Shown piece after piece: positions 10,607 to 20,063 of a stretch of 64,000 nucleotides of DNA. The translations under genes were made by a program, and so were the position numbers. The stretch spans positions 372,001-436,000 of the forward strand of contig NZ_SULM01000002.1 of NCBI RefSeq assembly GCF_005250615.1. The letters run 5' to 3'. This DNA comes from Pseudomonas rhizoryzae (GTDB lineage Bacteria > Pseudomonadota > Gammaproteobacteria > Pseudomonadales > Pseudomonadaceae). Below the pieces are notes generated by a model. It worked only from the letters and a program-made list of their open reading frames with translations, did not search any database and was not told the origin of the DNA. Positions within the stretch are counted from its first letter, which is position 1, and every line of letters begins with the position of its first letter.

Positions 10607-11568
10607 TCGGCCTCCTGGGGCAGGTCGAGCAACTGCCGGGCGATCTGGTCGGTCGCCCGCACCAAGGCATCGCAGATACCGGGTTCGCTCGCCGCATGGC
10701 CGGCATCGCGGATGATCTGCAGCTCGCTGCCGGGCCAGGCCTGGTGCAGGGCCCAGGCGTTGTCCAGCGGACAGATCATGTCGTAGCGGCCATGGATGAT
10801 CACCGCCGGGATATGGGCGATCTTCGGCATGTCCCGCAACAGCTGATCCGGCTCGAGGAAAGCATCGTTCACGAAGTAATGGCATTCGATGCGGGCGATG
10901 GCCAGGGCATGTTCGCTGAATTTCTCCAAAACATCGGGATTGGGCCTCAGCGTGGCGGTGCGGCCCTCCCAGCAGGACCAGGCGCGGGCGGCGGACATCT
11001 GCGCCAGCTCGTCCGGCCCGGTCAGGCGCCGGTAATAGGCGTTGATCAGGTCGTCGCGCTCTTCTTCGGCGATGGGGTGCAGGTAGTCCTGCCAGAAGTC
11101 GGGAAAGAGCCGGCTCGCCCCCTCCTGGTAGAACCAGTGCAGATCCACCGGGCGGCAGAGAAAGATGCCGCGCAGGATCATCGCGCGGACGCGCTCGGGA
11201 TGGCGCTGGGCATAGGCCAGCGCCAGGGTCGAGCCCCAGGAACCGCCGAACAGTACCCACTGCTCGATGCCCAGGTGCTCGCGCAGCCGCTCGATGTCCT
11301 CGACCAGCTGCCAGGTGGTGTTGTTTTCCAGGCTGGCATAGGGCGTGGAGCGACCACAGCCGCGCTGGTCGAAGGTGACGATGCGATAGAGGTTGGGATC
11401 GAAGAAGCGCCGGCTGAGGCGATCGCATCCGGAACCCGGCCCACCGTGGATGAACAACACCGGCAGGCCGTCGGGCGAGCCGCTCTCATCGGCGTAGAGC
11501 ACGTGGGGCGCTTCCACGGCCAGCTCGTGGCGGGCGTAAGGCTTGATTTCCGGATACAGATTCAACAT
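10603..11568 (-). CDS. pip: Prolyl aminopeptidase (proline iminopeptidase)
   Basis: 321-residue alpha/beta-hydrolase of peptidase family S33, removing N-terminal proline from peptides. The oxyanion segment HGGPG (41-45), the nucleophile elbow GGSWGS (S110), the acid in GRYDMICP and the histidine in DAGHAAS make up the catalytic set. The ATG at 11568 is preceded by GGAG and gives the usual length; an upstream extension of the frame has no family similarity. Divergent from the hydrolase at 11696 across 127 bp. Confidence 0.94.
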   Translation of the reverse strand: MLNLYPEIKPYARHELAVEAPHVLYADESGSPDGLPVLFIHGGPGSGCDRLSRRFFDPNLYRIVTFDQRGCGRSTPYASLENNTTWQLVEDIERLREHLGIEQWVLFGGSWGSTLALAYAQRHPERVRAMILRGIFLCRPVDLHWFYQEGASRLFPDFWQDYLHPIAEEERDDLINAYYRRLTGPDELAQMSAARAWSCWEGRTATLRPNPDVLEKFSEHALAIARIECHYFVNDAFLEPDQLLRDMPKIAHIPAVIIHGRYDMICPLDNAWALHQAWPGSELQIIRDAGHAASEPGICDALVRATDQIARQLLDLPQEAE

Positions 11569-11695
11569 ATCACGCTCCACAGGCAGGTCTGCCCCTTCAT
11601 CATAGACCTGCACCTTACCGGGTTTCCATGCCGCCTGGACTTGCCTCGTATCGGCTCGCGCCGCACCATCTGCCTGATCGCCGGAGGAGCCCGCC

Positions 11696-12502
11696 ATGTC
11701 CCGTTCCACCCTGCAGTTGTTGCTGATCGACCCCCAGAACGATTTCTGCGATCTGCCGGGGGCTGCCCTGCCAGTACCCGGCGCGGTCGCCGGCCTTAGG
11801 CGCGTCGCCGGCCTGATCGAGCGCCTCGGCGCGCGACTCGATCAGGTCCATGTAACGCTGGATTCGCACCAGCCGCTGCACATCGCCCACCCGCACTGGT
11901 GGCAGGACGCTGCGGGCCAGCCGCCAGCGCCCTTCACCCAGATAGGTGCCGACGAGGTGGCCAGCGGACGCTGGCAAACCCGCGATCCAGCCGAACGGGC
12001 CCGCGGCCTGGCGTATGTGCAGGCCCTGGAAGTGGGCGGGCGCTATCGGCTGGTGATCTGGCCGGAGCATTGCCTGGTCGGTGGCTGGGGACATGGGGTG
12101 CAGCAGGACGTGCACCAGGCCCTCAACGCCTGGGGCCGTACCTGCGGGCGGCTGGTGGACTTCGTTGCCAAGGGCGGCAATCCCCATACCGAGCACTATT
12201 CGGCGCTCCGTGCCGAGGTGCCGGATCCGAAGGACCCCAAGACCTCGGTGGATGCCGGACTGATCGCGCGGCTGGCCCAGGCCGGGACCCTGCTGGTCGC
12301 CGGCGAGGCCCTGTCACACTGCGTGGCCAGCACCCTGCGCGACCTGCTGGGTTTCTGGCCGGCGAGTCGGCATCAGGATTTGGTGTTGCTGACCGATTGC
12401 AGTCATTCGGTGCCCGGCTTCGAAGCCCAGGGCACGGCCTTCTTGGAAGAGATGCGTGCGGCCGGGGTACGGCTGGCGGCATCGACGGACGAGCTGTTCT
12501 AG
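11696..12502 (+). CDS. Cysteine hydrolase, nicotinamidase/isochorismatase-like family
   Basis: 268-residue protein with the nicotinamidase (PncA-type) catalytic and metal layout: D12 in LLIDPQNDF, a metal-binding Asp/His set D56 and H58 in TLDSHQP, the WPEHC motif (122-126) whose His is the further ligand, K159 in FVAKGG, and the nucleophile C209 in EALSHCVAST. This favours an amidohydrolase acting on nicotinamide or a similar cyclic amide, but the active-site surroundings (WPEHCLVGGWGHGV) differ from standard PncA, so the substrate is open. GGAGGAG lies upstream of the ATG. The stop codon touches the left end of an intergenic palindromic repeat. Confidence 0.8.
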   Translation: MSRSTLQLLLIDPQNDFCDLPGAALPVPGAVAGLRRVAGLIERLGARLDQVHVTLDSHQPLHIAHPHWWQDAAGQPPAPFTQIGADEVASGRWQTRDPAERARGLAYVQALEVGGRYRLVIWPEHCLVGGWGHGVQQDVHQALNAWGRTCGRLVDFVAKGGNPHTEHYSALRAEVPDPKDPKTSVDAGLIARLAQAGTLLVAGEALSHCVASTLRDLLGFWPASRHQDLVLLTDCSHSVPGFEAQGTAFLEEMRAAGVRLAASTDELF

Positions 12503-12642
12503 GCTTTGTCCAAAAAGTGCCTGCGCTCGGTCATGCGGCGTTAAAAATCCGTTCGGAATGCTCATTTACCACTCGTAAACTCCGCTTCCTCACGAATTTT
12601 TGCCTTGCCTGACCTTCCCTCGGCGACTTTTTGGACAAGCCC
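12502..12642. repeat. Intergenic long imperfect palindrome, repeat copy 1
   Basis: About 141 bp bounded by GGCTTTGTCCAAAAAG on the left and CTTTTTGGACAAGCC on the right, which are near-perfect inverted copies. Inside, the two halves remain imperfectly complementary (left GGTCATGCGG, AAAAAT and GGAATGC against right CCTTGCCTGACC, ATTTTTGCC and GCTTCC) around a TTTACC/GTAAA centre. It closes the gene ending at 12502. A related element lies at 24290-24432, so this is a dispersed family rather than a plain terminator. Confidence 0.75.
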
Positions 12643-12662
12643 TAGCCCGCCCGTCCGCTGAC

Positions 12663-13157
12663 TCACTTGATCTCGTAGAGTCCGGTATAGGTCGCCGAGG
12701 CCAGTTGATTGAGGTGGATCATGAAGCGGCCGACCGCATTGGTCGCTTCCGCCGGCACCGGCAGGTGTTCGACCTTGAGCGCATGCAGCTGGAAGATATA
12801 GCGGTGCGGCTTGTCGCCCTTGGGTGGCGCCGCGCCGCCGAAGCCGCGGGTGCCGTAGTCGTTGATCAGTTGCAGGGCGCCCGCCGGCAGGCCCGAACCA
12901 TCAGCGCGCCCGGCATTTTCCGCGAGGCCCTGGGTGGTCACCGGAAGGTTGACCACCACCCAGTGCCAGAAACCGCTACCGGTGGGGGCATCGGGATCGT
13001 AGACGGTCAGCGCCAGACTCTTGGTGTCGGCCGGCAGATCCGACCACTGCAGGGCGGGTGAGATGTTCTCGCCGTGGGCGCCGAAATCGGCGACGTCGAA
13101 TTCGTGGCGCTTGGGCATGAAGCCGTTGTCGGTAAAGGCGTCGGTCCAGAGTTTCAC
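12663..13157 (-). CDS. YbhB/YbcL family Raf-kinase-inhibitor-like (PEBP) protein
   Basis: 164-residue member of the bacterial phosphatidylethanolamine-binding-protein family. The ligand-site motifs are present: YDPDAP followed by FWHWVVVNLP, and GGAAPPKGDKPHRYIFQLHAL. The cellular role of this family in bacteria is not settled. The GTG start at 13157 is chosen for the AGGAG sequence about ten bases upstream. It lies 16 bases after blc on the same strand and probably shares its transcript. Confidence 0.85.
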   Translation of the reverse strand: MKLWTDAFTDNGFMPKRHEFDVADFGAHGENISPALQWSDLPADTKSLALTVYDPDAPTGSGFWHWVVVNLPVTTQGLAENAGRADGSGLPAGALQLINDYGTRGFGGAAPPKGDKPHRYIFQLHALKVEHLPVPAEATNAVGRFMIHLNQLASATYTGLYEIK

Positions 13158-13173
13158 GGGCAGGCTCCTGGGT

Positions 13174-13737
13174 TCAGGGCATGTTGGCGTCGGTCTCGCG
13201 CCAGACGAGACGCTTGAGGTCGTAGCCCTTCTCGCGGGCGATGCGCAGCAGCTTTTCACGCTCCGCCGCAGAAATCGTCGGCTTGCGGGCCAGCACCCAG
13301 AGGTACTTGCGATCCGGACTGCCGACCAAGGCGGTCTTGTAGTCGTCATCGACATAGAGGATCCAGTACGGACCCTTGGCGATGTTGGGCAGCACGCCGC
13401 TGAACCAGGTGTCGAAGCGCACGTCCAGACGATCGGTCACACCGGGTTTGATCGGTGCCGCGGTGCCGGTGGCTTCTTCGACCTTGCCGTCCAGAGTACG
13501 GCAGCGATTGAACACGGCCAGCTTGCCGTCGGCCATGACGTGGTAGTTGGCCTCGGACTGGGCGCAGTTGCGCTGGAAGAACATCGGCAGCCGGGCGATC
13601 TCGTACCAGTGGCCCTGGTAGCGTTGCAGATCGACATTACCTGCCGTGAGCGGCGGCACCGGCCGCGGGCCACTGGCGCAGGCCGCGAGCAGACCCGCGG
13701 CGCCGACTAGCAGCAACAACTTGGTAGAGGTTTTCAT
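13174..13737 (-). CDS. blc: Outer-membrane lipocalin lipoprotein Blc
   Basis: 187-residue bacterial lipocalin. A lipoprotein signal ends in LLAAC (C20), and the lipocalin motif GHWYEIARLP begins near residue 42; NRCRTLDGK and GPYWILYVDDDY are further strand motifs. Blc-type lipocalins bind lysophospholipids and act in envelope maintenance. The residue after the lipidated Cys is Ala, not Asp, which fits sorting to the outer membrane. The start overlaps the upstream small lipoprotein gene as ATGA. Confidence 0.92.
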   Translation of the reverse strand: MKTSTKLLLLVGAAGLLAACASGPRPVPPLTAGNVDLQRYQGHWYEIARLPMFFQRNCAQSEANYHVMADGKLAVFNRCRTLDGKVEEATGTAAPIKPGVTDRLDVRFDTWFSGVLPNIAKGPYWILYVDDDYKTALVGSPDRKYLWVLARKPTISAAEREKLLRIAREKGYDLKRLVWRETDANMP

Positions 13738-13988
13738 CGCAGGCCCTGCCCGGCAAACATCGCCACCTTGTCATTGAGGTACTGCACGCTGATGAAGGAA
13801 CCGCGATCCCCCCAGGTGCAGGTCGTGACGCCCAAGGCACCCGCGCATTCGGTAGGCGCGCCCAGGATATGCTCCACTTCTGCCTTGGTCTGCCCAGCCT
13901 TGAGCCGGGAATAGTTCTCCTGGGTGACCTTGCCACAGGCAACCAAGGCCAGGCTGCCTGCCAGAAGAAGCGCCATGCGCAGCTTCAT
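13734..13988 (-). CDS. Small lipoprotein with SmpA/OmlA-like (BamE-like) fold
   Basis: 84-residue lipoprotein with lipobox ALVAC (C18). The remainder (YSRLKAGQTKAEVEHILGAPTEC, split here by position 25-47, then a CTWGD strand) resembles the small BamE/SmpA/OmlA-like domain. The start at 13988 is preferred because GGAGG lies eight bases upstream; an ATG five codons earlier would place that ribosome-binding site inside the gene. It overlaps blc as ATGA. The function is not known; it is too divergent to be called BamE itself. Confidence 0.75.
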   Translation of the reverse strand: MKLRMALLLAGSLALVACGKVTQENYSRLKAGQTKAEVEHILGAPTECAGALGVTTCTWGDRGSFISVQYLNDKVAMFAGQGLR

Positions 13989-14051
13989 ACCTTTTTCCTC
14001 CATCCTGACGGCAAGGTTATAGAGCTCACCCAGCCGTCAGGGTTCGCTTCG

Positions 14052-15965
14052 TCAGCCAGCCAGATAGGAAGAGCGGGTCAGCCCCAGGCGCATGGCGTCG
14101 AGGAACTGGGTCCGCTCACGAGCGGTGAGACGGGCACTGGCGACCTTGTCGCGGTAGTAGGTCATCAGTTCCTCAGGCGAGAGGTGCACGTACCTGAGCA
14201 TGTCCTCGATGGTGTCGTGGGTCTCGATACCCCCGTGGCGCACGCTGCCGTCGGCGTCCTGGTAAACGTTCACCGAGTCGGTGTCGCCGAACAGGTTGTG
14301 CATGTCGCCGAGAATCTCCTGGTAGGCACCCACCAGGAACACCGCCAGCAGGTAGTCCTCGCCTTCGCGCACCTCGTGTACCGGCAGGCTGGTCTCGATG
14401 CTCTGCTCGTCGACGTATTGCTTGATCTTGCCGTCGGAGTCGCAGGTCAGGTCCTGCAGCACGGCGCGCCGCACCGGCTCTTCATCCAGCCGGGTCAGGG
14501 GCACGATGGGCAGGATCTGGTCGATGGCCCAGGTGTCGGGCAGGCTCTGGAATACCGAGAAGTTGCAGATGTACTTGTCGGCCAGCTTGTCGTTGAGTTC
14601 GTCCAGCACCTGGCGATGGGAGCGCTGGCGGGCCTTGAGCTGGTTGTAGAGGCGGCGGCAGATGGCGAAGTAGCACTGCTCGGCCAGGGCCTTGTCGCTC
14701 AGATTCAGGGTACCGGCGGCGTACTGGGCGGCGGCCTCGCTGACGTACTGGGTGGCACGCCAGTAGGTTTCGGTGACCATCTCCGGATCGGTGTCGCCGA
14801 GCAGCTCGGCCAACCACTGCACCACCTCGGCCTTGCCCTCGAAGCGCTCCATGGCCGGCACGGCATCGTTGTGGCGCTCGACGTCGGTGACCTGCATCAC
14901 CAGCATGGCGTGGTGGGCAGTCATGGCGCGGCCGCTTTCCGAAAAGATGTTGGGATGCGGCAATTCCTGCTGGTCGCAGAATTCCTTGAGCATGCCGACC
15001 ACCGTACCGGCGTAGTCGTCCATGTCGTAGTTGATCGAGCTGGCGTTGCGCGAATGGGTACCGTCGTAGTCGACACCCAGACCGCCGCCGACGTCGATGT
15101 GATCCAGCGGCAGACCCAGGGCGCGCAGCTCGGCGTAGTAACGGATGGCTTCGCGGAAGCCCTGGCGGTAGTCGGCCAGGTTGGCGATCTGCGAACCCAT
15201 GTGGAAGTGCAGCAGGCGCACGCCCTGCTCCAGACCGGCGGCGCGGAAGCGCTCGATCACCGACAGCAGCTGAGCGGCGGAAAGGCCGAACTTGGATTTC
15301 TCGCCGCCGGTATCGGCCCACTTGCTCGACGCCAGGGACGACAACCGGACCCGCAGGCCGACCTGGGGCGTGACCTTGAGCTCGGCCGCCTCCTCGATCA
15401 CCAGCTGAACCTCGGATTCCTTCTCGATGACGATGAAGACGCTATGGCCGAGCTTCTGGCCCATCAAGGCCAGGCGGATGAATTCGCGGTCCTTGTAGCC
15501 GTTGCAGACGATGGTGCCACCCTTGGGCGCCAAGGCCAGCACCGCCATCAGCTCGGGCTTGGAGCCGGCTTCCAGGCCGATGGAGACATCGCGGGTGGCG
15601 ATGATGTTTTCCACCACCGCTTCCTGCTGGTTGACCTTGATCGGATAGAGCGCGGTATAGCGGCCCTGGTAGTCGAGTCGCTCGATGTTGCGATCGAAGG
15701 CGCCCGTCAGATGGCGCACCTGGCCCTGCAGGATATCGGGGAAGCGTACCAGCAACGGCAAGGACAACCCCGCCTCGCGCAACTGGCCGACCAGGACGTG
15801 CAGGTCGATGGCTTGACCGTCCGGGCCATGGGGCCGGACCTCCACGTTGCCAGCGTCACTGATGGCGAAATAGCCAGCGCCCCAGTGGCGAATACCATAG
15901 ACACTGCGGCTGTCCGCCACGGTCCACTGGCTGCCATCGTCTTTGCGCGTGCGTCGTGGGGACAT
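14052..15965 (-). CDS. speA: Biosynthetic arginine decarboxylase SpeA
   Basis: 637-residue PLP-dependent decarboxylase converting arginine to agmatine, the entry to putrescine and spermidine. The PLP lysine is K110 in [10 protein letters not shown]; the fold-III decarboxylase glycine-rich [13 protein letters not shown] and the C-terminal catalytic SEPARATE motif [13 protein letters not shown] are clear. Length matches the pseudomonad enzyme. The ATG at 15965 has AGGAG ten bases upstream. Transcribed alone or with the SUI1-like gene 85 bp upstream. Confidence 0.97.
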   Translation of the reverse strand: MSPRRTRKDDGSQWTVADSRSVYGIRHWGAGYFAISDAGNVEVRPHGPDGQAIDLHVLVGQLREAGLSLPLLVRFPDILQGQVRHLTGAFDRNIERLDYQGRYTALYPIKVNQQEAVVENIIATRDVSIGLEAGSKPELMAVLALAPKGGTIVCNGYKDREFIRLALMGQKLGHSVFIVIEKESEVQLVIEEAAELKVTPQVGLRVRLSSLASSKWADTGGEKSKFGLSAAQLLSVIERFRAAGLEQGVRLLHFHMGSQIANLADYRQGFREAIRYYAELRALGLPLDHIDVGGGLGVDYDGTHSRNASSINYDMDDYAGTVVGMLKEFCDQQELPHPNIFSESGRAMTAHHAMLVMQVTDVERHNDAVPAMERFEGKAEVVQWLAELLGDTDPEMVTETYWRATQYVSEAAAQYAAGTLNLSDKALAEQCYFAICRRLYNQLKARQRSHRQVLDELNDKLADKYICNFSVFQSLPDTWAIDQILPIVPLTRLDEEPVRRAVLQDLTCDSDGKIKQYVDEQSIETSLPVHEVREGEDYLLAVFLVGAYQEILGDMHNLFGDTDSVNVYQDADGSVRHGGIETHDTIEDMLRYVHLSPEELMTYYRDKVASARLTARERTQFLDAMRLGLTRSSYLAG

Positions 15966-16050
15966 TCGCGGGAATCTCCTGTAAGGAATCTTGCTTGGAT
16001 GGACCGCCGGCAGGGGCGGTAAGTTGTACGCAGGGGCCCGAAGGTACGGC

Positions 16051-16395
16051 CTAGCCGCCTGAGCGCTTGGTCTTGAAGCCGCGCTTCTCGAGTTCGCCGA
16101 CCAACAGGTCGACGTGATCACCCTGGATCTCGATGACGCCATCCTTGAGTGCGCCGCCGGTTCCGCAGCGGCGCTTGAGCACGCTGGCCAGCTCCTTGAG
16201 TTCATCACCCGTCAATGGCACGCCGGTGACAGTGGTCACCGTCTTGCCACCACGCCCCTTGGTCTCGCGCCGGACCCGGGCGATGCCATCGCCGGCCGGT
16301 GCCGGAGCCTGGGGCTCTTCCGGGCGGATGCGCCCCACATCGGTTGCGTACACCAGCCGGCTGAGGTCCGACAGGGATGCGGTTTTCTTGCTCAT
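16051..16395 (-). CDS. SUI1/eIF1-like translation factor (YciH family)
   Basis: 114-residue protein with a disordered N-terminus and a C-terminal SUI1 (eIF1-like) domain: [20 protein letters not shown], the [16 protein letters not shown] core and a closing [13 protein letters not shown]. Bacterial YciH-type proteins bind the 30S subunit and can influence initiation fidelity, but are dispensable. The start ATG at 16395 follows GGACC GCCCC rather than a strong Shine-Dalgarno, so initiation may be weak. It lies directly upstream of speA, as in other pseudomonads. Confidence 0.9.
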   Translation of the reverse strand: MSKKTASLSDLSRLVYATDVGRIRPEEPQAPAPAGDGIARVRRETKGRGGKTVTTVTGVPLTGDELKELASVLKRRCGTGGALKDGVIEIQGDHVDLLVGELEKRGFKTKRSGG

Positions 16396-16553
16396 GGGGC
16401 GGTCCTCCCAGCGTGGGGACAGGCGTCGGGCATCAGGCGTCGGGCGCCTGGAGGAAACCTTGGATGTAGCGCCAGCCGGCACGGGCCGCGCTATTCCGGG
16501 GCCGCGCAATGTAGCAGCATCGCCGCCGGATGCTAAGGGACGAATGCGAGAAA

Positions 16554-17105
16554 TTAAGGCAGGGATGCGACATCTGCATGACTGACGACGAGTCGCAGGG
16601 CTTCCAGCGAATCTGGGCAGTACGGCAGGGTGCGAGCCTGCTGCAGAACGACCGCGGGCGGCAGGAAGCGCGCTTCCAGGACCTCTTCCGGCTGCAAGCG
16701 CAAGGGGCCGTCCCAGCACGCGCTGAATACCCCGCCCCAGAGGCGGTTGCCCGGTTCCTCGTAATAGAAGGTGCCATGCTCACGCAGCGGTACGCCACTC
16801 ACGCCCAGCTCTTCTGCCAGCTCCCGGGCGGCCGACTCGGCATAGCTCTCCCCCGGCGCCACCATGCCGCCGGCCGCCACGTCCCAGTAGCCCGGATAGA
16901 GTGCCTTGCTCAGGGTACGCCTGTGCACGCACAACTCTCCGGCGGTATTGAAGAGCAGGATGAAGGTGCAGCGACCGATCAGGCCACGGGCGCGCAACTC
17001 GGCCCGTGGCAGGTTGCCCTGTTCACGATCCTCGCGATCTACCCAGACCACGAGCTCGCGATCCGACGCGGCGCGATGCGCCGCTTCCCGATCGCTGACC
17101 GCCAT
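16554..17105 (-). CDS. NUDIX hydrolase (YfcD-like)
   Basis: 183-residue NUDIX hydrolase. The Nudix box runs from G80 to V102 with all signature residues (G80, E86, R94, E95, E98, E99, G101). The order of features (WVDREDREQG, then RGLIGRCTFILLFN and VHRRTLSKALYPGYWDVAAGG) is that of the YfcD/IPP-isomerase-like NUDIX group. The substrate is unknown. The ATG overlaps the stop of the upstream DUF2333 gene by one base, so both are probably co-translated. Confidence 0.9.
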   Translation of the reverse strand: MAVSDREAAHRAASDRELVVWVDREDREQGNLPRAELRARGLIGRCTFILLFNTAGELCVHRRTLSKALYPGYWDVAAGGMVAPGESYAESAARELAEELGVSGVPLREHGTFYYEEPGNRLWGGVFSACWDGPLRLQPEEVLEARFLPPAVVLQQARTLPYCPDSLEALRLVVSHADVASLP

Positions 17106-18121
17106 CAGCCCTGCTCCAGCAACTGACGCAGGTCGATGATGGCGGCATTGGCGCGAGAGATGTAGTTGGCGATCACCAGCGAATGGTTGGCCAGGATGCC
17201 GAAGCCGCTGCCGTTGAGGATCATCGGACTCCAGACCGGCTGCTGCGCCGCTTCCAGTTCGCGAATGATCTCGCGCACGTTCACCGTGGCGTTCTTCTTC
17301 GCCAGGGTATCGGCGAAGTCCACCTCGATGGCGCGCAGGATATGCGACAGCGCCCAGGCCTGACCGCGGGCCTCGTAGAAGACGTTGTCGATCTGCAGCC
17401 AGGGCGTCTCGACACGCTGCTCGTGCACCTCCGGCACCTGGCCGGCCGGGATGTCCTGGTTCGGCCGCAGCTCGGCATCCAGGCGCACCCGGCCGACACT
17501 GGCGGAAAGTCGCTGGGACAGCGAACCCAGGCGGGTCTCGACATCACCCAGCCAGTTACGCAGGTTGTCGGCGCGCGAATAGAAGTAGGCGGTAGGTTGT
17601 CCCTGGACGTTCTGGCCGCCGAGGCGGGCGAGATAACGATCCAGCGAGGCAATACCGGCGCGGTATTCCGACTCGGACGAGGGCATGGCCCAGCTATGGT
17701 TGTCGAAGTTGAAGCGCGGTTCGGCCTGAGCCAGGTCGACGTCCTCGGTGGACTGCGACTGGGAGCGGGCGAAGTCCTTGCGCAAGGCGCGGGCCAGGTC
17801 ACGGGTCTGCACCAGCACGCCATATTCCCAGGAGGGCATGTCGTCGAGCCAGACGCCCGGCGGCATGATGTCGTTGGACAGGTAGCCACCCGGCTTGTCG
17901 AGCAGGGTGGAGGCCACCTGCTTGAGCGTCTCGACGGTGGTGTAGCCCAGCACCAGCTTGCGCCCGCTGGCCGCGGCCGCTTCCTGGGCGTGCTGCTGTA
18001 CCGGGAAGAAGTCCGGCTCGCGACTCCAGTACCAGCCGAGCGCCAAGGTGACCAGCAGATAGATAGCCACCAGCACCGCCACCAGCCGGAGCCAACCCGA
18101 CCTCACATTCCACGACCGCAT
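17105..18121 (-). CDS. DUF2333 family membrane-anchored protein
   Basis: 338-residue protein with one N-terminal membrane helix (LRLVAVLVAIYLLVTLALGW, about 11-30) and a large, probably periplasmic, helical domain. Family-specific segments include PGGYLSNDIMPPGVWLDDMP and FNFDNHSWAMPSSESEYR. DUF2333 has no assigned activity. The ATG at 18121 is chosen because AAGGA lies seven bases upstream; an ATG two codons earlier is also possible. Transcribed with the NUDIX gene and divergent from gcbA across 251 bp. Confidence 0.85.
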   Translation of the reverse strand: MRSWNVRSGWLRLVAVLVAIYLLVTLALGWYWSREPDFFPVQQHAQEAAAASGRKLVLGYTTVETLKQVASTLLDKPGGYLSNDIMPPGVWLDDMPSWEYGVLVQTRDLARALRKDFARSQSQSTEDVDLAQAEPRFNFDNHSWAMPSSESEYRAGIASLDRYLARLGGQNVQGQPTAYFYSRADNLRNWLGDVETRLGSLSQRLSASVGRVRLDAELRPNQDIPAGQVPEVHEQRVETPWLQIDNVFYEARGQAWALSHILRAIEVDFADTLAKKNATVNVREIIRELEAAQQPVWSPMILNGSGFGILANHSLVIANYISRANAAIIDLRQLLEQG

Positions 18122-18372
18122 GAACATTTCCTTGCGTGATTTCAAAAGGGTTTGCGCTTGGACTCCTGGCAAGGGCGCCGGTTGCGCCGGGATTTCCAGG
18201 AAAAGGCCCAAGGCCGCGTCAGCCGCCACCTTCCAGACTAGAGCAGCAAGCGACGAACGCTACTCCAGAAGCGACCGGCAGTGTCCGTCCCCGCGGCATT
18301 GCCGCCGCTAACCAGAGTACCGCCTCCCCCCTGCCAGTCAGCAATTGGTAGCATAGGGCCACCACCTCAAGA
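18122..18372. other. Divergent intergenic region, DUF2333 gene and gcbA
   Basis: 251 bp between diverging genes, so it should hold both promoters. No convincing sigma70 box pair, palindrome or RNA was picked out by eye. Confidence 0.5.
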
Positions 18373-20007
18373 ATGATGGATCATTTCGTGAGCGAGCATG
18401 ACGACCCGAATCGAGACCGCCTCAAGCTGCACTTCGCCCAGCGGGTCATTCATCAATCGCGTCAGGTCCTGGAGATCTGGCAGCGGCTGCAACGAAACGA
18501 GTGGAATGCCAGCAGCCTCGCCGAACTGACCGACGCCAACGCGCGTCTGCTGCAATACGCCAAGCGCTTCGAGCAGCAGGGGCATGCCGACCTCGCCGAA
18601 GCCATTGGCGGCACCCTGATCCAGGTGGTCGCCAACCGGGGCCGGCTCAACAGTCAGGCCATCACCGAACTCAGCCAGGCCATGCAGAGCCTGTCGCACA
18701 CTGGGCTGCGCCAGGGCGATCAACTGGAAACCACCAGCCTGCCGCCGCTACGCAAGCCGATCTATATCGCCTTGCTCGATATCGAGCGCGCCGAGCGGCT
18801 GGCCCAGCAGATGGAGTATTTCGGCGTCATCATCCAGATCAGCCGCGATACCGATGACTTCCGCCAGATGATGGACAGCCGTCACCCCGCAGTGATCGTC
18901 ATGGATGTGGACTTCGGTGGCACGGGCGCCGGCATCCAGCTGGCCCTGGAAGCCCAGGTCGGCCTGGAGCGCAAGCTGCCGGTGCTGTTTTACAGCCACC
19001 AGGAAGCCGATACGCCGTTTCGCCTGGCGGCGGTCCGGGCTGGTGGCCAGGAGTTCTACACCGGCACCCTGGATTCGGCGCGCCTGTTGGAAAAGATCGA
19101 AACCCTCACCCGCACCGTCTATTACGATCCGATCCGCGCCCTGGTGGTGGACGACTCCCGCGCCCAGGCCATGGCCACGGAAATGGCACTCAACAGTGCC
19201 GGTATCGTCACCCGCACCCTGATGCAACCGGGCGCGGTCATGGCCCACCTAGCCGAATTCGCCCCCGACCTGATCATCCTCGACATGTACATGCCCGAGT
19301 GCATCGGGACCGAGTTGGCCAAGGTCATCCGCCAGCACGAGCGCTATGTCAGCGTCCCCATCATCTATCTGTCGGCCGAGGGCGATCTCGACAAGCAGCT
19401 GGACGCCATGAGTGAAGGCGGCGACGACTTCCTCACCAAGCCAATCAAGCCGCGCCACCTGATCGCCACCGTGCGCACCCGCGCCGCTCGCGCCCGCAGC
19501 CTCCAGGCACGCATCGTCCAGGACAGCCTCACCGGTCTGTACAACCACACCCATACCTTGCAATTGCTGGAAGACGCCTGCTTCCGCGCCCGGCGTACCC
19601 AGCGGCCGATCACCTTCGCCATGCTCGACATCGACCATTTCAAGCAGGTCAACGACCACTATGGTCATCCCATGGGGGATCGGGTGATCAAGAGTCTGGC
19701 GCTGTTTCTCAAGCAGCGGCTGCGCAAATCCGATCACATCGGCCGCTACGGTGGCGAGGAATTCGCCGTGGTGCTGCCGGATACCGATCTGCCCACCGCC
19801 ATGCGCTTGATCGAAGAGATCCGCCAGCGCTTCGCTGAAATCTGCTTTCCCGCGCCGCCCAAGGAACTCAGTTGCACCTTCAGCGCAGGACTGGCGCAAT
19901 TACAGCCCGGCCAGGAGATCACGCTGCTGGCCAAGCAGGCGGACGAGGCGCTCTACAGTGCCAAACGGGCCGGGCGCAATTGCGTACGCCAGTACGGCCA
20001 GGACTAG
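18373..20007 (+). CDS. gcbA: Diguanylate cyclase GcbA (REC-REC-GGDEF)
   Basis: 544-residue response-regulator diguanylate cyclase. Order: helical N-terminus (about 15-125), REC1 (about 130-245), REC2 (about 255-370), GGDEF (about 380-540) with the active site GGEEF (460-464) and an inhibitory RxxD site RKSD (451-454). REC2 has the full phosphorylation set (D260/D261, D304, K356). REC1 keeps an Asp near 178 but lacks the acidic pair and the lysine, so it is likely a pseudo-receiver. The architecture and the place next to dsbD match GcbA/PA4843, which makes c-di-GMP promoting surface attachment. The first ATG is weakly supported by a ribosome-binding site; a GTG at codon 6 is an alternative. 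Confidence 0.9.
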   Translation: MMDHFVSEHDDPNRDRLKLHFAQRVIHQSRQVLEIWQRLQRNEWNASSLAELTDANARLLQYAKRFEQQGHADLAEAIGGTLIQVVANRGRLNSQAITELSQAMQSLSHTGLRQGDQLETTSLPPLRKPIYIALLDIERAERLAQQMEYFGVIIQISRDTDDFRQMMDSRHPAVIVMDVDFGGTGAGIQLALEAQVGLERKLPVLFYSHQEADTPFRLAAVRAGGQEFYTGTLDSARLLEKIETLTRTVYYDPIRALVVDDSRAQAMATEMALNSAGIVTRTLMQPGAVMAHLAEFAPDLIILDMYMPECIGTELAKVIRQHERYVSVPIIYLSAEGDLDKQLDAMSEGGDDFLTKPIKPRHLIATVRTRAARARSLQARIVQDSLTGLYNHTHTLQLLEDACFRARRTQRPITFAMLDIDHFKQVNDHYGHPMGDRVIKSLALFLKQRLRKSDHIGRYGGEEFAVVLPDTDLPTAMRLIEEIRQRFAEICFPAPPKELSCTFSAGLAQLQPGQEITLLAKQADEALYSAKRAGRNCVRQYGQD

Positions 20008-20024
20008 CCGGACGCTGCTGGCAC

Positions 20025-20040
20025 CTCTGTTATGATCGGC
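20025..20040 (+). promoter_or_regulatory. Candidate extended -10 promoter for dsbD
   Basis: TATGAT at 20031-20036 is preceded by TG one base upstream (TGTTATGAT), an extended -10. No good -35 is seen, as is usual for this class. The predicted transcript start lies about 20 bases before the dsbD ATG. Confidence 0.45.
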
Positions 20041-20063
20041 CGCTGCCGACCGTTGAGAAGCCC

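Noticed and set aside
13869-16022. 717-residue plus-strand open frame opposite speA
   Set aside because: Antisense shadow of speA; no ribosome-binding site and no family motif.
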